This document shows, piece after piece, positions 1 through 18,259 of a stretch of 64,000 nucleotides of DNA. The DNA is taken from positions 45,597,001-45,661,000 of the forward strand of contig NC_068558.1 in the NCBI RefSeq assembly GCF_022201045.2. The letters run 5' to 3'. This DNA comes from Citrus sinensis. Taxonomy: Eukaryota > Streptophyta > Magnoliopsida > Sapindales > Rutaceae. Both the position numbers and the translations under genes were made by a program. The notes under the pieces are model-generated. The model saw only the letters and a program-made list of their open reading frames with translations, was not told the origin of the DNA and searched no databases. Every line of letters starts with the position of its first letter. The stretch's first letter is position 1.

Positions 1-488
1 AGAATTGTATGTCTGTCTAGTGTGCTTCTAATTTCATGAGTCAACATTCTAACATGTCTTCCTGTTTCTTCTTGAGTAAGAATAAGGCCCATCTCTCTAT
101 CAAGTTCGTCAGCCCTGTTCTTCAGAAATAATTCCCTCGTTTTGACACTCAACAGATCGGGGATGATGTGAACAAGCATCAAAGCAGTTATACATGACAC
201 AAAAGCACAAGCCATCTTTGCAATAGTCATCACCACAGCAACAGCTTTGGAGTGCACAGTGAATGTCCACAAGCTTATGAAGTGAGTCAGTCCACAAAGA
301 ATAATAAAAGAACCAAACTGCATAAGCACCCATCTGTATGGAAAGAAGGCTGACTTTTGCACAAAATATATAAGTTCCACGGGTATGGAGAAATATGCTA
401 GAGCAATCAGTATATCTGAGATATACTGATATCTCACCAGGAGTTCATCAGGGGGCCATTGTGTATCAATGCAATCACAAGACTCCAT
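1..488 (-). CDS. ERS1: Ethylene receptor, ERS1-type, first coding exon (partial)
   Basis: Membrane ethylene receptor of the ER, a two-component-like negative regulator of ethylene responses. The 162 residues read without interruption from the ATG at 488 to the window edge. Visible: the N-terminal MESCDC with Cys4 and Cys6 (the disulfide pair that links dimers in this family), three hydrophobic segments at about residues 20-45, 52-73 and 84-110, and Cys65 and His69 in the second, the known copper/ethylene ligands. The start of the GAF linker follows, with the family block [15 protein letters not shown]. The N-terminus and the [10 protein letters not shown] block resemble ERS1 more than ETR1. 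The kinase and any receiver domain lie to the left of the window, so an ETR1 assignment is not fully excluded. The ATG is preceded by a 3' splice site (exon from 511), so there is an intron in the 5' leader, as is common in ERS1 genes. Confidence 0.88.
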   Translation of the reverse strand, partial: MESCDCIDTQWPPDELLVRYQYISDILIALAYFSIPVELIYFVQKSAFFPYRWVLMQFGSFIILCGLTHFISLWTFTVHSKAVAVVMTIAKMACAFVSCITALMLVHIIPDLLSVKTRELFLKNRADELDREMGLILTQEETGRHVRMLTHEIRSTLDRHTI

Positions 489-511
489 ATCCAAAAGTTG
501 CCTCAACCAAT
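489..511 (-). other. 5' UTR part of the ERS1 exon, with upstream splice acceptor
   Basis: Reading the minus strand, a pyrimidine-rich stretch ending TTTTCAG stops at 512 and is followed by 23 nt of leader before the ATG at 488. This points to a leader intron. I could not fix its upstream donor; the non-coding first exon probably lies somewhere between 1.3 and 1.7 kb. Confidence 0.6.
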
Positions 512-3500
512 CTGAAAATAAGCAGAATAGGTATAATCATGCCAATATCGGATGTCTCCAAAGAGAAATATAATCATGCCAATATGATATAACATATATC
601 TAGACCAAAAGGAGAAACATACTTACAGCTAAGGATAGCTAAGGAATATAAGGTAAAGCAGGATATTAAGCACAGATTACATCCAACAACATTCTGCATC
701 AACAGAAATTCTCAGTATCTTGGTCTTTATAGTGTTTCTAAGAAATACTAAAGTTAATTACACCATTAAAACTTTCCCATCTTCTACAAACTGTCTAAGT
801 TTCTCTATTATTTCAAAAAAAAGTATAACTCCCATATATATTCTAAATTCTTTAAAGCATCCACCCATCTTTCAGAATTGTGTTGATTTAATCATCCTCT
901 TCATAACCCTCAAGTTAGATCTGCCCTTGAACCTTAAAAACAAAATCTAATATGAAAAAACCACCATTTTTATTCAAAGGTAGGTAACAACACTTTTTGA
1001 AACAAACTCACTTCTCTTCCTGAATATTACCAGAAAAAAACAATTGCACTAATTTTACAGTTCATAAAAATCACCCCCAGGGGTCGGAGATCAAGCATGC
1101 ATAGTTACAAACTCCCTCAAAATTCACTCTAATGATGCTTTTGGTTGTAAAGCTAATAGCAAAAGTAGCTGTTTGTTTATTTAACGACATGATTATCCCC
1201 CCCCCCCCCACCCCCCCCCCCCCCCAAAACAGCAACTTAGAAGACGATAGAGTAAAAAAGTTAGGACTGATATTCACAAACAGGTTCATTACCAAGTTGA
1301 TACGAAGGAGAGGAGTACACAGCCGCCAGAAATTATTGGCAGAGGAACAGTGAGTGATCTGAGCCATCCATTTTAAGCTGTAAAACTAAAAGAGCCTACT
1401 AGCTGTTCCATGTAATGTAAGCAAAAAATAGTAGGAACAAGGAAAGTGGAGGCAACTGCAACTGGACAACGAGACAAAACATTGCAGCACCAGTTTCTGC
1501 ACGTGCGAAGAGGGTTCTGTTGACGCTTAGAAATCTTGCTCGCGCGTGTGTCCCGTTCGAGTTGGTGATGGTGACCCGGGTACAAGTTCAATGAACTCTA
1601 GGAATCTCCAAATGGGAAAAGTATTTGAAGGTCCAATCCTCTCGCTGAGACCAAAGTAGGTGGCTATGGGCTAGGAAAAAGGTTGAAAAAATAAATTAAA
1701 AAATAATGTCTCTTGGCGTTTGGCTTTATAAAACTTAATAAATAAATCCTGTTTCTCATATATTAAAAAAAAAAAAAAAAAAGAGTTGGTCAGTCCTATA
1801 TATTATTATTATAGCTCTATTACCCAACCCCATTAACTATCTCGAGCCAGTGCTTTACTGCTTTAGTGCCACCATGTGCTGGATTAATTACTAAAATTAG
1901 AGACCCTTTGATTGCAATTTGCACATAACATCTTCCGCCCTGTAATCAACCCGTGATTTCTCCCCAACAGTTGTACTTTATCGTCGCTCTTTTTAACTTT
2001 TAATTTAAGCCTTCAGGAAAAGTGGGGTGAGAAGAAAAAAATTAAAAATAAATAAAAAGTTGCCACATAATTAATTACAGGAGCATCTAGTCCTGGGCTT
2101 TTTTATTTATTTTATTTTTTTTTGGCTTTCAAGAGATGTAAAATTAAAAGTTAAAAAAAACATGAAAAAACAAGTCAGGTAAAATTCCATCGCAGTCAAA
2201 CGGATATCCATAAAAGACAAAAGGAGGACTACACCCAACCCCAAGGGCCAAGGCAACAACAAAGTCTACGAGTCTCTATCTTTCTCCCAAGTTGTGAGAG
2301 CTACAAATATTATAAAATACATTGCATCTTCTTGAGGCCTGGTCATCATGCTGTCGTCAAGAATTTGGAAAGTGCTACAGCCACACTTTTACCTGAAAAT
2401 ATTATTATACTACACGCCACACGGATGCGATGTAACAGCAGGCCCTATATTTTGCTTTTGTCCTGGATAAACAATAGTTGGGGATGACACAAAAAAAACC
2501 AACTTGAATTTTGATTCATTGATCCGACATGAATCTGTACCTATCTGATTATTTAATAATAATAATAAAAATATATATGTTTTTATTTAAATTGTGTGTC
2601 TTTATTTAAATTAAATTAAATTTTTTTTGTTTATATTTAGTTATTTCTATAATTTTATGGTCGAGATATTAATTAGAGTTATTTTTATATTTAATTTCAA
2701 TATATTAAGGGAGGTAAATTTAAATTATTTAAATATTAAAAAAAATTAAAAATTTGAGCTTTTATAGGGCCTAGGCCCAACTCAACAAATTGTCATGTCT
2801 AAACAATCGTTCTCTCTAAAACTGAAGGTTCTTAAAACTTTCATTAATCCGAATATGGATGATTTAAAGACAATCAAATTTAAAGTCAAAAAGATTCTTG
2901 AAGATTTTGATGAAACGAATTCGAGTGTGTACCTGCAAAAAAAATTTCCGATACTCAAGTTAACATTTGTGGATTTGAAATTGTTTAGATCTAAATTTCT
3001 TTTGACTTTATTTTGAAAAATAGTCAAAAAATCATTTCTCGATCCTTTTAGTTTTTTATTTATACCCAAAGATATAGGATAGGCAAAATTATTTCAAACC
3101 CAGATCCCAATCATCCATTTCCTCCATTTAATTTACGTCCTTAGATCTGGTAACTATTTTTGTCTATTTCTAAATTGCTTGCACATAATTTAGTTAGTAA
3201 TCACATGCTGCTAATTGCGAATATTTTTTTGTTTGATTTTCACTTGTTTTCTCCCCGACCTTTTTTTTGGTCAATTTATGAAAATTAATTTTCAATATTG
3301 GGTTAATGTAAGCCATGTCCGCATTGATTCCTAATCCAGAATCGTAATATAAACCGTACTTGCATTGATCTTTAATTTGGGACCAACACAAGTTATATCT
3401 ATTATCTGAATTAATGATTTTTGATGAACACATTGTGAAGTGACGATAATTTTTTGCACTTACAGGAACTGATATCATCACCACAGGGCGCATAGTAATA

Positions 3501-4027
3501 GCATCATCCTTTTAGTAAGAAAAACCACATAGAAAAAGATATTGTTGTTGATAATTAACGGCACAATCTTTACAAGAGCACGAAAAGGTATTAGATCATG
3601 TGCTGTTAAGTATCAAGATGAGAATTAAAAAATAAGCACCATTACAAGCAATTCAATATTAAGAAAAGATAAAGACAACAAGATTTAACGAAAAACTTTC
3701 TTCTACTGAATCATCATCAGCGAAGACAAAGCAAATTAGTGGAATCGATTGTCAGCCCAACGGCAAAATTTAATGGCTCAACAGGTGGAATAAACCACAA
3801 GATCAAAGCAACGAAATTCTATCGTATATCAACACGCAATGACTAATAATATAAATCACTATGCTAAGCAAGTAGGAAGAAATAGGCATTCATGATATTA
3901 ATTACCTCACTGCACATGCATCACAAGTTAAGAATACATAAAGAGTAAACAATTAGTTGAATTATACCCTATAATACTATGCCTTTGAAAAGGCTCCGTA
4001 CAATTTGAGTAAAATCTTTGGCTATAC
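512..4027. other. ERS1 leader intron/promoter and AT-rich spacer
   Basis: No coding exon recognised. The left part (512 to about 1.7 kb) should hold the ERS1 leader intron, untranslated first exon and promoter. It includes a C-tract at 1197-1225 and a comparatively GC-rich patch at 1.45-1.58 kb. From 1.7 to 4.0 kb the sequence is AT-rich with homopolymers and short frames only. Confidence 0.5.
1197..1225. repeat. Poly-C tract (poly-G on the ERS1 sense strand)
   Basis: Twenty-nine bases, all C except one A at 1210. It lies in the probable ERS1 leader intron or promoter, so the transcript would carry a G-run. Confidence 0.9.
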
Positions 4028-4079
4028 TTGGTTTTGACAGCAAAAGACATGATTGTAGAGCGATTTTGCATGGGGTCGC

Positions 4080-4453
4080 GTGGTTTTCATGACAGCATCA
4101 TCGTGCCCGGAAAGGTTAGAGTTAAGAGTTGTTTATTCACCCGTAGGAGCCACCCCCCCCCCCCCCCCCTCCCCTCCCCCCGGCTTCAGTACCTTGGTCT
4201 TTGCGCATGGCTTTATGAAGTTCCGGCTTACGGTCCTCCAGGGCAGGCACTTGTGGCACCAAATGGTATTTGGGGCTGATGGCATGGTTATTAACATTGC
4301 CAGCGTTCTTCCTGGAGCAGCTACTAATCCTTTCAAGACCGGCTATTTCCAGGGTGATGCCTTGGCACCACTGGAGTCTATCGCAGCATGTCTAGGGCTA
4401 TTTGGTGCCGGAGCTTATGCAGGACTTCCTGGAGATTTGAAAGCTGACAAGGT
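4080..4453 (+). pseudogene. Unidentified exon-like fragment
   Basis: An open frame runs from 4080 to 4553 on the plus strand. The segment from about 4185 to 4450 is much less AT-rich than its surroundings and encodes a Gly/Ala-rich stretch including NPFKTGYFQGDALAPLE and GLFGAGAYAGLPGDLKAD. It ends at a good splice donor (AAG then GTAAGC at 4452). The 5' side runs into an imperfect C-tract at 4153-4181, and the beginning of the conserved-looking part seems to sit in two frames (one gives GQALVAPNGIWG at about 4237, the other continues from ADGMV). This suggests a frameshifted or transduplicated exon. I do not recognise the protein and assign no function. No downstream exon was found. Confidence 0.35.
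4153..4181. repeat. C-rich tract
   Basis: C17-T-C4-T-C6. It interrupts the exon-like fragment and is a likely site of length variation or sequencing error. Confidence 0.9.
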
Positions 4454-4559
4454 AAGCAAGGCAAGTTACAATGCTTACGGCGCTAGGGGCAGCAAATTTC
4501 TTCTGCCAGCCATATGGCTTCCGGTCAGCTTGGACTGTAAAATTGCTGTTTGATTGAAG

Positions 4560-5204
4560 GGATATCTAAGTAATTAAAGCAATACATTGAATGGAAGATT
4601 ATTTAGGAATATGCAGCTTCAACCATATTACTACTTGATGCAATTGCAATCTGTTTACCACCATTACTGTGGATTGCAACCAACGGCTATTTCACTCCTC
4701 GATTAAAGACAGTAATAGAATATAATCTCTATTGATCATATAATAATATCTTTTCAGACCAATGAGTATAACGTGAGAGATGTAGTCCAAATACGTATTA
4801 TTCGAAAAATTTGTTCAATTGAATAAGATCTTGAGTGCTCATTTTAGGGTTCCTTTTAGCCTCAAAATTATTCTCATTTATTCTTGTATCTAACATTTCT
4901 TTATTACACTGTCGCACAAAAAAATGAGGGAGGTCTTCCCTTTGTTGGCCTACCAATCGCTATTCTGTCACCACGTGAAATGACATATCACTGAAGCCTC
5001 CTCCTGGGAAAACCTCAAGAATATAGTTTTTTTTTGGTTGCCCCTTTCTTTGTTTTTTTTAAATAAAAGCAAAATCACTATTTGGATCCCTATCAAGTGA
5101 TTCAGTTGAGGCCTTGAGGGAGAGAAACGGCGCAGAAACAGATATCCCGCAAAATGATACAAAAGCCAAAAGCAAATCCCAGGAGTTTAACCCACATAAG
5201 CTGG
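4560..5204. other. Spacer and probable 3' UTR of fumarase
   Basis: No gene seen. The right part should hold the fumarase 3' untranslated region and poly(A) site on the minus strand. Confidence 0.4.
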
Positions 5205-10710
<5,506 letters not shown>

Positions 10711-10950
10711 TTGTTTCTCTACCAAATACTGCGCAAACAAAAAATGACCAACTGTCACGCATAGCAAAGGCGTAATGCAAATCATATACACATAAATCAC
10801 GTTCACAGACCACACGCAAAATAAGATGTCTAAAACCGCCAGTTAGTGAATACCCGCGATCCAGAGACGGCGTCGATGCAGTAATCGAGGTATCAAATAG
10901 AAAATACTGGAGATAAAAACGGTCGGTCAGTCGTGACTGCGTCTGCGCGC
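10711..10950 (-). promoter_or_regulatory. FUM1 5' leader with probable leader intron
   Basis: On the minus strand an acceptor (GCGCAG at about 10729-10734) lies 18 nt before the ATG, and a plausible donor (GCGG then GTATTC, around 10853) is upstream. This implies a leader intron of about 125 nt. GC-rich sequence at 10.85-10.97 kb is the likely transcription start region. Confidence 0.45.
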
Positions 10951-13900
10951 GTCGAGAGTCAGCGAGAGGGGTTAGTTTTGGACCTTTTGGTCAATCCATA
11001 ACCAAATATTTGAATAGTGAAACGATTGAGGCCCATAATGTGGATGGCCGCTGCCTAGTGGACTGCACGTGACGCGCCAGGATAGTGGGTTGATTTTGGA
11101 ATTTCCTTGGGATTTAACCGTAATAACAAAACCCCGTTTCATTTGGCTGCGCAGCCTATTATTATTATTATTATTTTTAAACTGATTAAACATCGGGTTA
11201 CGGTATTACACAAAGATATATAAAACTGCTATGACAACAGGTCATTATACTGATATTTACAATCAGATATATATACATGAGATTTATATTATTATATTTT
11301 TATTCTATGAAGTACATGCCCATCCAAATACCCCTCACGGAGGAGGGATGTCTCTACTCCACTCACATTTCGCAAAAGAGAAAGACGCTATAAGAAATCT
11401 CCACACAATTATGTTTAATTGAGGAAGGTTGAGTTCGTGGGTACTCGAATCATTGCCCTCATAGTCATACTTAACTTTGAGAGCAATGATCCACCACTGG
11501 GCTACAAGCCCAAATAGCCTGCGCAGCCTATTATTAAATTTGAGTCATGCTTACTGACATATTTTAACCACATGCTTTTTTATTATTATAGACACAATAA
11601 TACAAGTAAGTGTGAAGGCCAAATTCAAAAACCAAGAAACACCAATTTGAAGCTTCATAAGGATGACATATGGAGAGAAGAAGCCTTCCAAAAACTCAAT
11701 TAATTATTTTTATGACTTTTAATAAGTTAATGTTTCTTGGTTTTTGATTTTTGAATTTGTCAAAAAAAGAGAACTAATTTTTGAAACCACAAATAGAGAG
11801 AGAAAAAAAGGAATTATTTAACTTTTAATTAATTAGTTTTTAAGCTTAAAAATCATTAATATATGTCAAAATATTTTCTGCTGGTAGGTCCAACATGAAA
11901 CATCACACATACTCACTCGAGGTCACAAATGATTTAGTCAATGTTTAATTGTGTTTATGAATCTGTATTTACGCGGAAACTGGAACCTTAGAACTACTGC
12001 AGCTTTTAGTGTTTCCTTGTATCAAATTCATTAATGACCCAATTTAATCTTCATTGTTTCTTTCATCGGTTTGGATAGTTTTGGCACGCCATTGAATTCT
12101 AGAAATGATATTTCGTTTAAAATTTTATTCCTTTTTAAAATTCTTCATAACACTTGTTTCTCTTTCATAATTCTCGCTTTCTTTAGTTTGACGTTGTTCA
12201 AGGTTTTTTCCCCCCTTTTTTTCCAACCATTGTGATAACATGGCCATCGTTCTGCATCATATTTTTCTTGTTCCTCGTAATTTTTAAGTTAATCGTCTTT
12301 ATATTATCTGCGCCGGCTTTCAACCAGACAAGGGTGCGTAAGTTCAAAGCTTTTTTTCTTCTTTTTCTTTAGTGATTTTCAAGAATTACATTCAACTGTA
12401 CATTGATTTATTTGAGCCTTAACCTTACTAGCCACCTCACCCACCCTCTTCCTTGAAAGAGATGCTACCATTCTTGGATCCCAGGTGCTTCGCTGAACAT
12501 TTTGTTCTTGCCTGTTAGAAAATTGTGTCCAGTTCACATGCATCTAAAAAGACTTTAAAAAAAAATAATAATAAGCAGTGAAAAAGGAAATGTAAAGAAG
12601 CCCCTAACTTTGCCTAATTTCTTCGCTCGCTCATTTTCCTTTAACTGTTTAAAGTTCACAACATTCTTTTTTGCTGATGAAGTAATTGTGTGGTGAATCA
12701 AAAGAAGAGAATTGGGGTGAACTTTCAGTTATCGTGCTAACTGTTATAGCTTTTACAGGATTATACGCTCCGGGAACTAGTTGAACCCCTTCCGTCTTGT
12801 GGTCGGGGTATTGAATTGCCAGATGGGATCATGGGAGATACCATAGCCTGCCTGATTAGCGGGCATAACTTAACTGACATGTGATAACAGGCATGGATTT
12901 CATCTCTCCATTTCCAGTTTTTCTGCAAACTTTTTTCTATGCCTTTTTCTCACGCTTACATTCAACTGTACCAGGTAATAATGGAACTATTGATGGGCAG
13001 GTTGCTGTCTGGTGGGAGCTGTTTGTTTCTCGTAACTTAAATCATAGCCGGCCACATCTTGTGGAGTTTATAAGTTGCAATGATATCACTATTTCATACT
13101 TAAACCTTCTTGAACTCCCCTGCCTGGTACTTTCATCTGGTATATTGCAGGTGCTTGCCAACTTTCTATTAGTTGGCTCATCATTTATTCCATTTCTCAT
13201 CAATCAGAACAATGTATTCCTATTTGGTCCAATATATGTAAGATAGAGTTCGGAATGATGAATTGATACCATGCCTTGTTCTATACATGTAGTAATGTGC
13301 AAGTTCAGAGCATAGCAACCGCTCTTGCATCGGATGTCGACCTGGCGAGTGTTCATTCGGCACTTGGAGCCATAGGTGACTTCGGCTCGCGCCCACATGA
13401 CAAATTTCAAATTTGATCCAAAAGTGGTACTAATTGTCACTCGCATCACATTTAAGAGTTTGGTCAGGGCAAATATAACTGTTGCTGGGAATTTTAGGGG
13501 TATCTTTGAATTTCCTTTCACAGCATTTCGTCTTTCAAATATCACTTCATCAATTCCAAGTCTTCACTTTTTCCATCAATTCTAAGTCTTCAACCTCTTG
13601 GCTTTGCTCCCATGTGATAGGTTCCTCAGATGCTGAGTCGCCTGAACAATGTTCCAATCTCAAAGCTCAATTTCAAATTCCTCTTCTTTGCTCTCTTTCT
13701 AATATTCTAGAACTCCTGTTAAATCTTTATAAGATCAAAAAAGGTCATTTTCTCATTCCCTTACACTGTCTTCACAACCCATTCTTTTTTCCTTCAACAA
13801 AATATTGACAGTCTTGTATCATCATCCCTCGTTTCAAACATTCTCAATCTCAAAAGCAGTTCTGATGTGGTGCGACATGGCAACATGATCGAGCACAGTT

Positions 13901-14373
13901 TCTTTTACTAGCTCGTCAAAATCGTAATAGGTACAATCCTTTAATGTTAGATCTCTCAATCTCGTCAATAAAACCATTATTTTACAATTTTTGTAACCAA
14001 GTTGATCTCTCGTATATTTGTGGCGTGTGTGAGTCCTTATTGAATGAGACACCATTAAAGTGAGAATATCACTAAAACACAAAAAAAAACACATATTTGA
14101 ATTCATTGAAAACTATATTTTTTTTGCCTCTTAGTATATTCAAATCTGTGTTTATCTGCTTTTTTTTTTTTTAATTGACATCCTGACTTTGTTAAAGTGA
14201 TCATTAGAGAATGATAAAACTCATCCACTAAAAAAGATGAAATATTTCCCTCAAGCTACATAGAACTTTTCATTCCATTCCTTGAACTAGAAAAGCCAGA
14301 CAAAATTTTCATTCAAGCAAAATTTTACTCCAAGGAGGAACATCTTTTCCTCGACCAAATAAATGCTTCGCCA
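10951..14373. other. Intergenic, AT-rich, no gene recognised
   Basis: FUM1 promoter side on the left and 3' flank of the PDCD2 gene on the right. It holds an (ATT)n run near 11157-11175 and short frames such as 12881-13246 and 13204-13545. None of them has splice-supported continuation or a motif I know. Confidence 0.5.
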
Positions 14374-17300
14374 TCAAGGCACAGATGACAAAGAATGCTG
14401 AACCCAAACAAATTCCTCTTTGTAACTCACATTTGCCTCGCAAGAGCTTTCACACGTGTATACGACCATTGTCGCCCAATCAAGAGAATCCACATCATTA
14501 CTTACACCAAAGTAAAAAAGCAACTGAGGTAATATCTGAAACCAACAAACCAAAACATCAACCAAAGGCTCTAACAAATTTAAATTTCAGATTCAAGAAA
14601 AAACAATAAACCATAGAATGTGAGATGGGAAAATATGACCAAATCATAGAATGTGAGCCAGGAATATATGACTAAAAAAAGTTATTTTTTATTTCTCTCT
14701 TCTTTTTTTCTTTTTTTCAGGAGATATTGAGTTTCGATCTGAACAAAGATAGCTTATTAGGGTAAATGAAACTGCACCTGAAATTCAAAACACCTAGGAC
14801 CGCCACAGTAGCTGCATTTAGGGATATCAGCCTTAGATAGTTGGCCACTTGATGTAGGCCATAGAGCTTTCGCACCAGCGCTCCTACAATACCTGTTATT
14901 TTAAAGGGAAAAATAAAAAAATAATCCAACTATGAAAATAAAATGCTATATGTTTACACAAACCAGCAGCAGGTCATAACTAACATCGTTACTGATATTA
15001 GTTCATACATACGATAATAAGGAACTCTATAAAAACACATTCACAATTCTAGAAGGTGATTCAGCCAACATCCAGAAATGGAAAGTCCAGTTTCCAACCT
15101 CAAAGATTTGAATATGCATTCTTCACCATTGCATACTTAACTATTAATCAAGTAAAAATAAATAGGACGGTCTTCTCAGATAAATCGAATAAGGAGCATG
15201 TACATAGGCATCAATTCTGTAAATTGCATCAAAATCTCTAAGTATCTTCAATTGCATCGTCTTGATTAGTGACTGGAAAACAAGAAGATCCAATGGACTG
15301 TATGCTACCAAGGAAACATGGTTTATCACATTGCCAGCTTCCATATACAGACACCCATACCCATGCAAAAGCACACATATAATATGTTGTTGCTCACATT
15401 GCTAACTTTGACAATTACACTTTTAGAAAGTTTTATTTGCATTTGTTCCACTTAACTGTGCCGCATTTCCCATACATAATTATCATGTGCAGATGGATCC
15501 ACACTCCACATTTTTATGTGATACACATCTACGAATTTGTTATTTTCAAGTCGAGAAGTATCTAATCACCTTAATACTTGTTCAGGGGCTTTGGCTAAAT
15601 GCTCTTGAAAAGTGGCCCAACTCCTTCGATCACTGTCTCCCTGTTTATCAATGACAAACACATAAGAGATTCATGAAAGCACTCACAACTTCAAATCATA
15701 TTAGCAAAACAGTTAGTACCTCAAAACTGTCCAACAACGATTTCATTGTATCATCAACTCCTGTCTTAGAAACCAATGCATTGGTTTGTCCATTCACTTC
15801 AGACATTTCTGTATCGTATTCACTTTCATCCTCGTTTATCATCTCATATTCTGGCCACAGGCTATTGCTTGCAACTGTATGCAAATGAAATTTTAGTCAG
15901 AAATCAAATTTGTTGAACCACAATGACGATACATTTCATTGAGCTCAAGCAAGCCAACTAAATACTGACTGGGGCATGGATATACAGGCACATAGAAATC
16001 TTGGGCATAAAAATTTGCTAGCTCAAGTCTGACTCACAAGTGAACTCGTTTTCTCCACCATTAAACTCGGGCTTGTCAGTGAACTGTGTCATCTTACTCA
16101 ACAAAGCAATGTTTCAGGTATTCCATAAACTCTTTATGATGACATGACATATTAACTGCTATCCGTGTAAGGTACTTTTATATATTACATATATGACTAA
16201 GTATTTCAGCCAAGTACTCCTGGTGCACTATCAGTTTACTAGCATCTATGTCTTTCACCTGAAGTGGTTCCAGCATCTGCAAGGTTAGAATCAGATGATG
16301 GAGAAGAAAGGTTGAGCTGTTGACATTCAACTTTATGACCTGATCGCCAGTGGGTGACCTGCAAAACCAGAAAAGAAAAACGAGGGGTTTTTAACTGCTG
16401 TCACCATGGTTAGAAGTTATCAACAAAATGAATTTTCAAAACCAATCACCTGGTGTTTCTGTTGGCAATAATGAGCTCTCCTACAGCTACTGCAGACTTT
16501 ATCTCCTTTCCAGGTACCACACCAATTACAGAGAGAAACTAAAATAAACAAGAAAATAAAAACAATCAGGAGTTTGTGGTCAATGAAAAGACATGCTCAG
16601 ATACTCAATTAATTCAATTAAAAGACAAAAAGTATAAAGCCTTAGGTGTTTCTGACACATACAGAACTAACCGTAAATTGGAGGATCCATTCTAGACATG
16701 ATAAAAGTTTTGTAAAGAGGGAAAATTGCATATTGTTAAAAAGAATAGCTAACACCATGTAATGGCAAAATTCAGGGCACCTGTAGATGGTTGATCAGAA
16801 AAAGGCTGCCTTTGTGGGAAAGAAGAACCAAAATGAACAACTTAGAAAGGAGGTAATTATATTACAAAGAAGAAAATCTATCCTGGTGAGCCAAAATAAG
16901 CGTGCATTGATTGTATTTCTAATGTTAGCCACCGAAAAAAAATCTCTTGACACATCAATACTGTTTTGACATTAATTCTAATTCTGAACCTATAAAACAT
17001 TTTTTTTTTAAATAGGAACCTATAAGATAGGTTGACAAGCATATAAAGTGCGTAGTAGTCAGAAAACCTCTCTGCAAAATCAACCACATCTTTTTGATAC
17101 AATCAATGAAATTAATCTCCCTTTTTTATGCCTAGGATGAACCATATGTGAGATGGGTTCACATGAAATCTTCCAACTGTTATTTAATATTAAAAATTTT
17201 TGCCGCCTAAGCTCTGAAAGTCTTGTGTAAATATCACTGGTAACTAAATTTGAAAAAGATATATTATACTATGGCATACCATAGCCAAATAGTATATTTG

Positions 17301-18259
17301 GCCAACCCTAAGGGCTGAATAGGCAACTAAATTAAGTCTAGAAACTACCTCCAGGTCCAGAAGGTTTGTCAGTTCCATTGCATTTTGGGGGCTCACTTGA
17401 GTAATAAGGATTAGAGCGCGGTAACTGGCAACGGAAAACCTTCACACTTTAGCAACCACCACACAAGCATAAAATAAAATGTAAGCAATAGAGAAAAAAT
17501 ATATATGGAGAGAGTAAATGAGATTGATTCATACTAATGTTGCATAATGTAACAAACTGAACATTAAAACATTAAAAGAAGAGTCCAATTTCCAAACAAT
17601 ACCTTCGGGATGCCTTCTCAGGTGGGCGTTTCCATTGCTCATGTTGATCTCGACGAAGACAAGCCATTGATGGACACATGAACAAAAATAACGTACGATG
17701 AAATGTCGATTCCTTTTCAATAATTGGTGCATAAACCTGGCAATCCAAGCGATCCCGACAAAAGAATAAACATACTGCAACTTCTCATATTACTCGTCAT
17801 AAAGGACATAATTAATCTAATTCCAGTTAATATTAAGATAAATACCTGAAGCACGAACTGTAAAGGTTCTCCACACATATCACAAAGGCAGGACCTTCCT
17901 GTAGGTAAATTAATTGGATCCAGCCAGGCCTGGGATGCAGAAATAATTCAACTTAAATTGACAAAATAATAATAATAATAATAATAAGTAGAAATAAATA
18001 ATAAGAGCTGAGTAGCTACCGGTGGTCCTCCAGCTTTGCTGGGAAATAAATGGCGAAGAAGAGACCAGCGATTTTTTGGCTTCTCTAGAAAACCTAGCGT
18101 CACCGGTTTTTGTTCTTCCTCGTCTTCGCCGTCGTCTTCATCGTCATCCTCGTATTCATAGGCCACCATTTCTCGTTCTTCTTCATCGTCATCATCTAGA
18201 GGGGTAATTTGCAGCCCCTGCAATTTCTCTATCGAATCTCCGTTGGCACCACTTTCCAT
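14374..18259 (-). CDS. PDCD2-like protein with MYND zinc finger
   Basis: Programmed-cell-death-protein-2 family; members act in ribosome biogenesis (chaperoning uS5/Rps2 in yeast and animals), so a similar role is inferred here. Ten exons: 18259-18020, 17929-17846, 17736-17603, 17446-17349, 16538-16450, 16358-16259, 15874-15720, 15640-15570, 14892-14778, 14535-14374; 1248 nt, 415 aa. In order: an acidic low-complexity stretch (residues 22-49); the N-terminal PDCD2 block with GRSCLCDICGEPLQFV (about 91-106); the FMCPSMACL segment; the MYND finger from CNWCGTWKGDKVCSSC (189 on) through HYCQQKHQ to HWRSGHKVEC (ending at 227); an acidic linker; and the C-terminal PDCD2_C block with CSYCGGPRCFEFQ, LPQLLFYFGV and a final WATMVVYTC region. 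Cysteine spacing is intact. This is the orthologue type of Arabidopsis At5g64830. Confidence 0.93.
17966..17986. repeat. (AAT)n microsatellite in PDCD2 intron 1
   Basis: About seven AAT units between exons 1 and 2 of the PDCD2-like gene. Confidence 0.85.

Noticed and set aside
11280..11540. Possible SINE-like segment
   Set aside because: Resembles dispersed plant repeat text, but no tRNA-type A/B boxes, tail or target duplication could be shown.
12881..13246. 121-codon plus-strand frame as a gene
   Set aside because: No recognised motif, no splice-linked neighbours and low-complexity hydrophobic composition typical of T-rich DNA.
13204..13545. 113-codon minus-strand frame
   Set aside because: Overlaps open frames on the other strand, with no motif or splice support; probably decayed repeat sequence.
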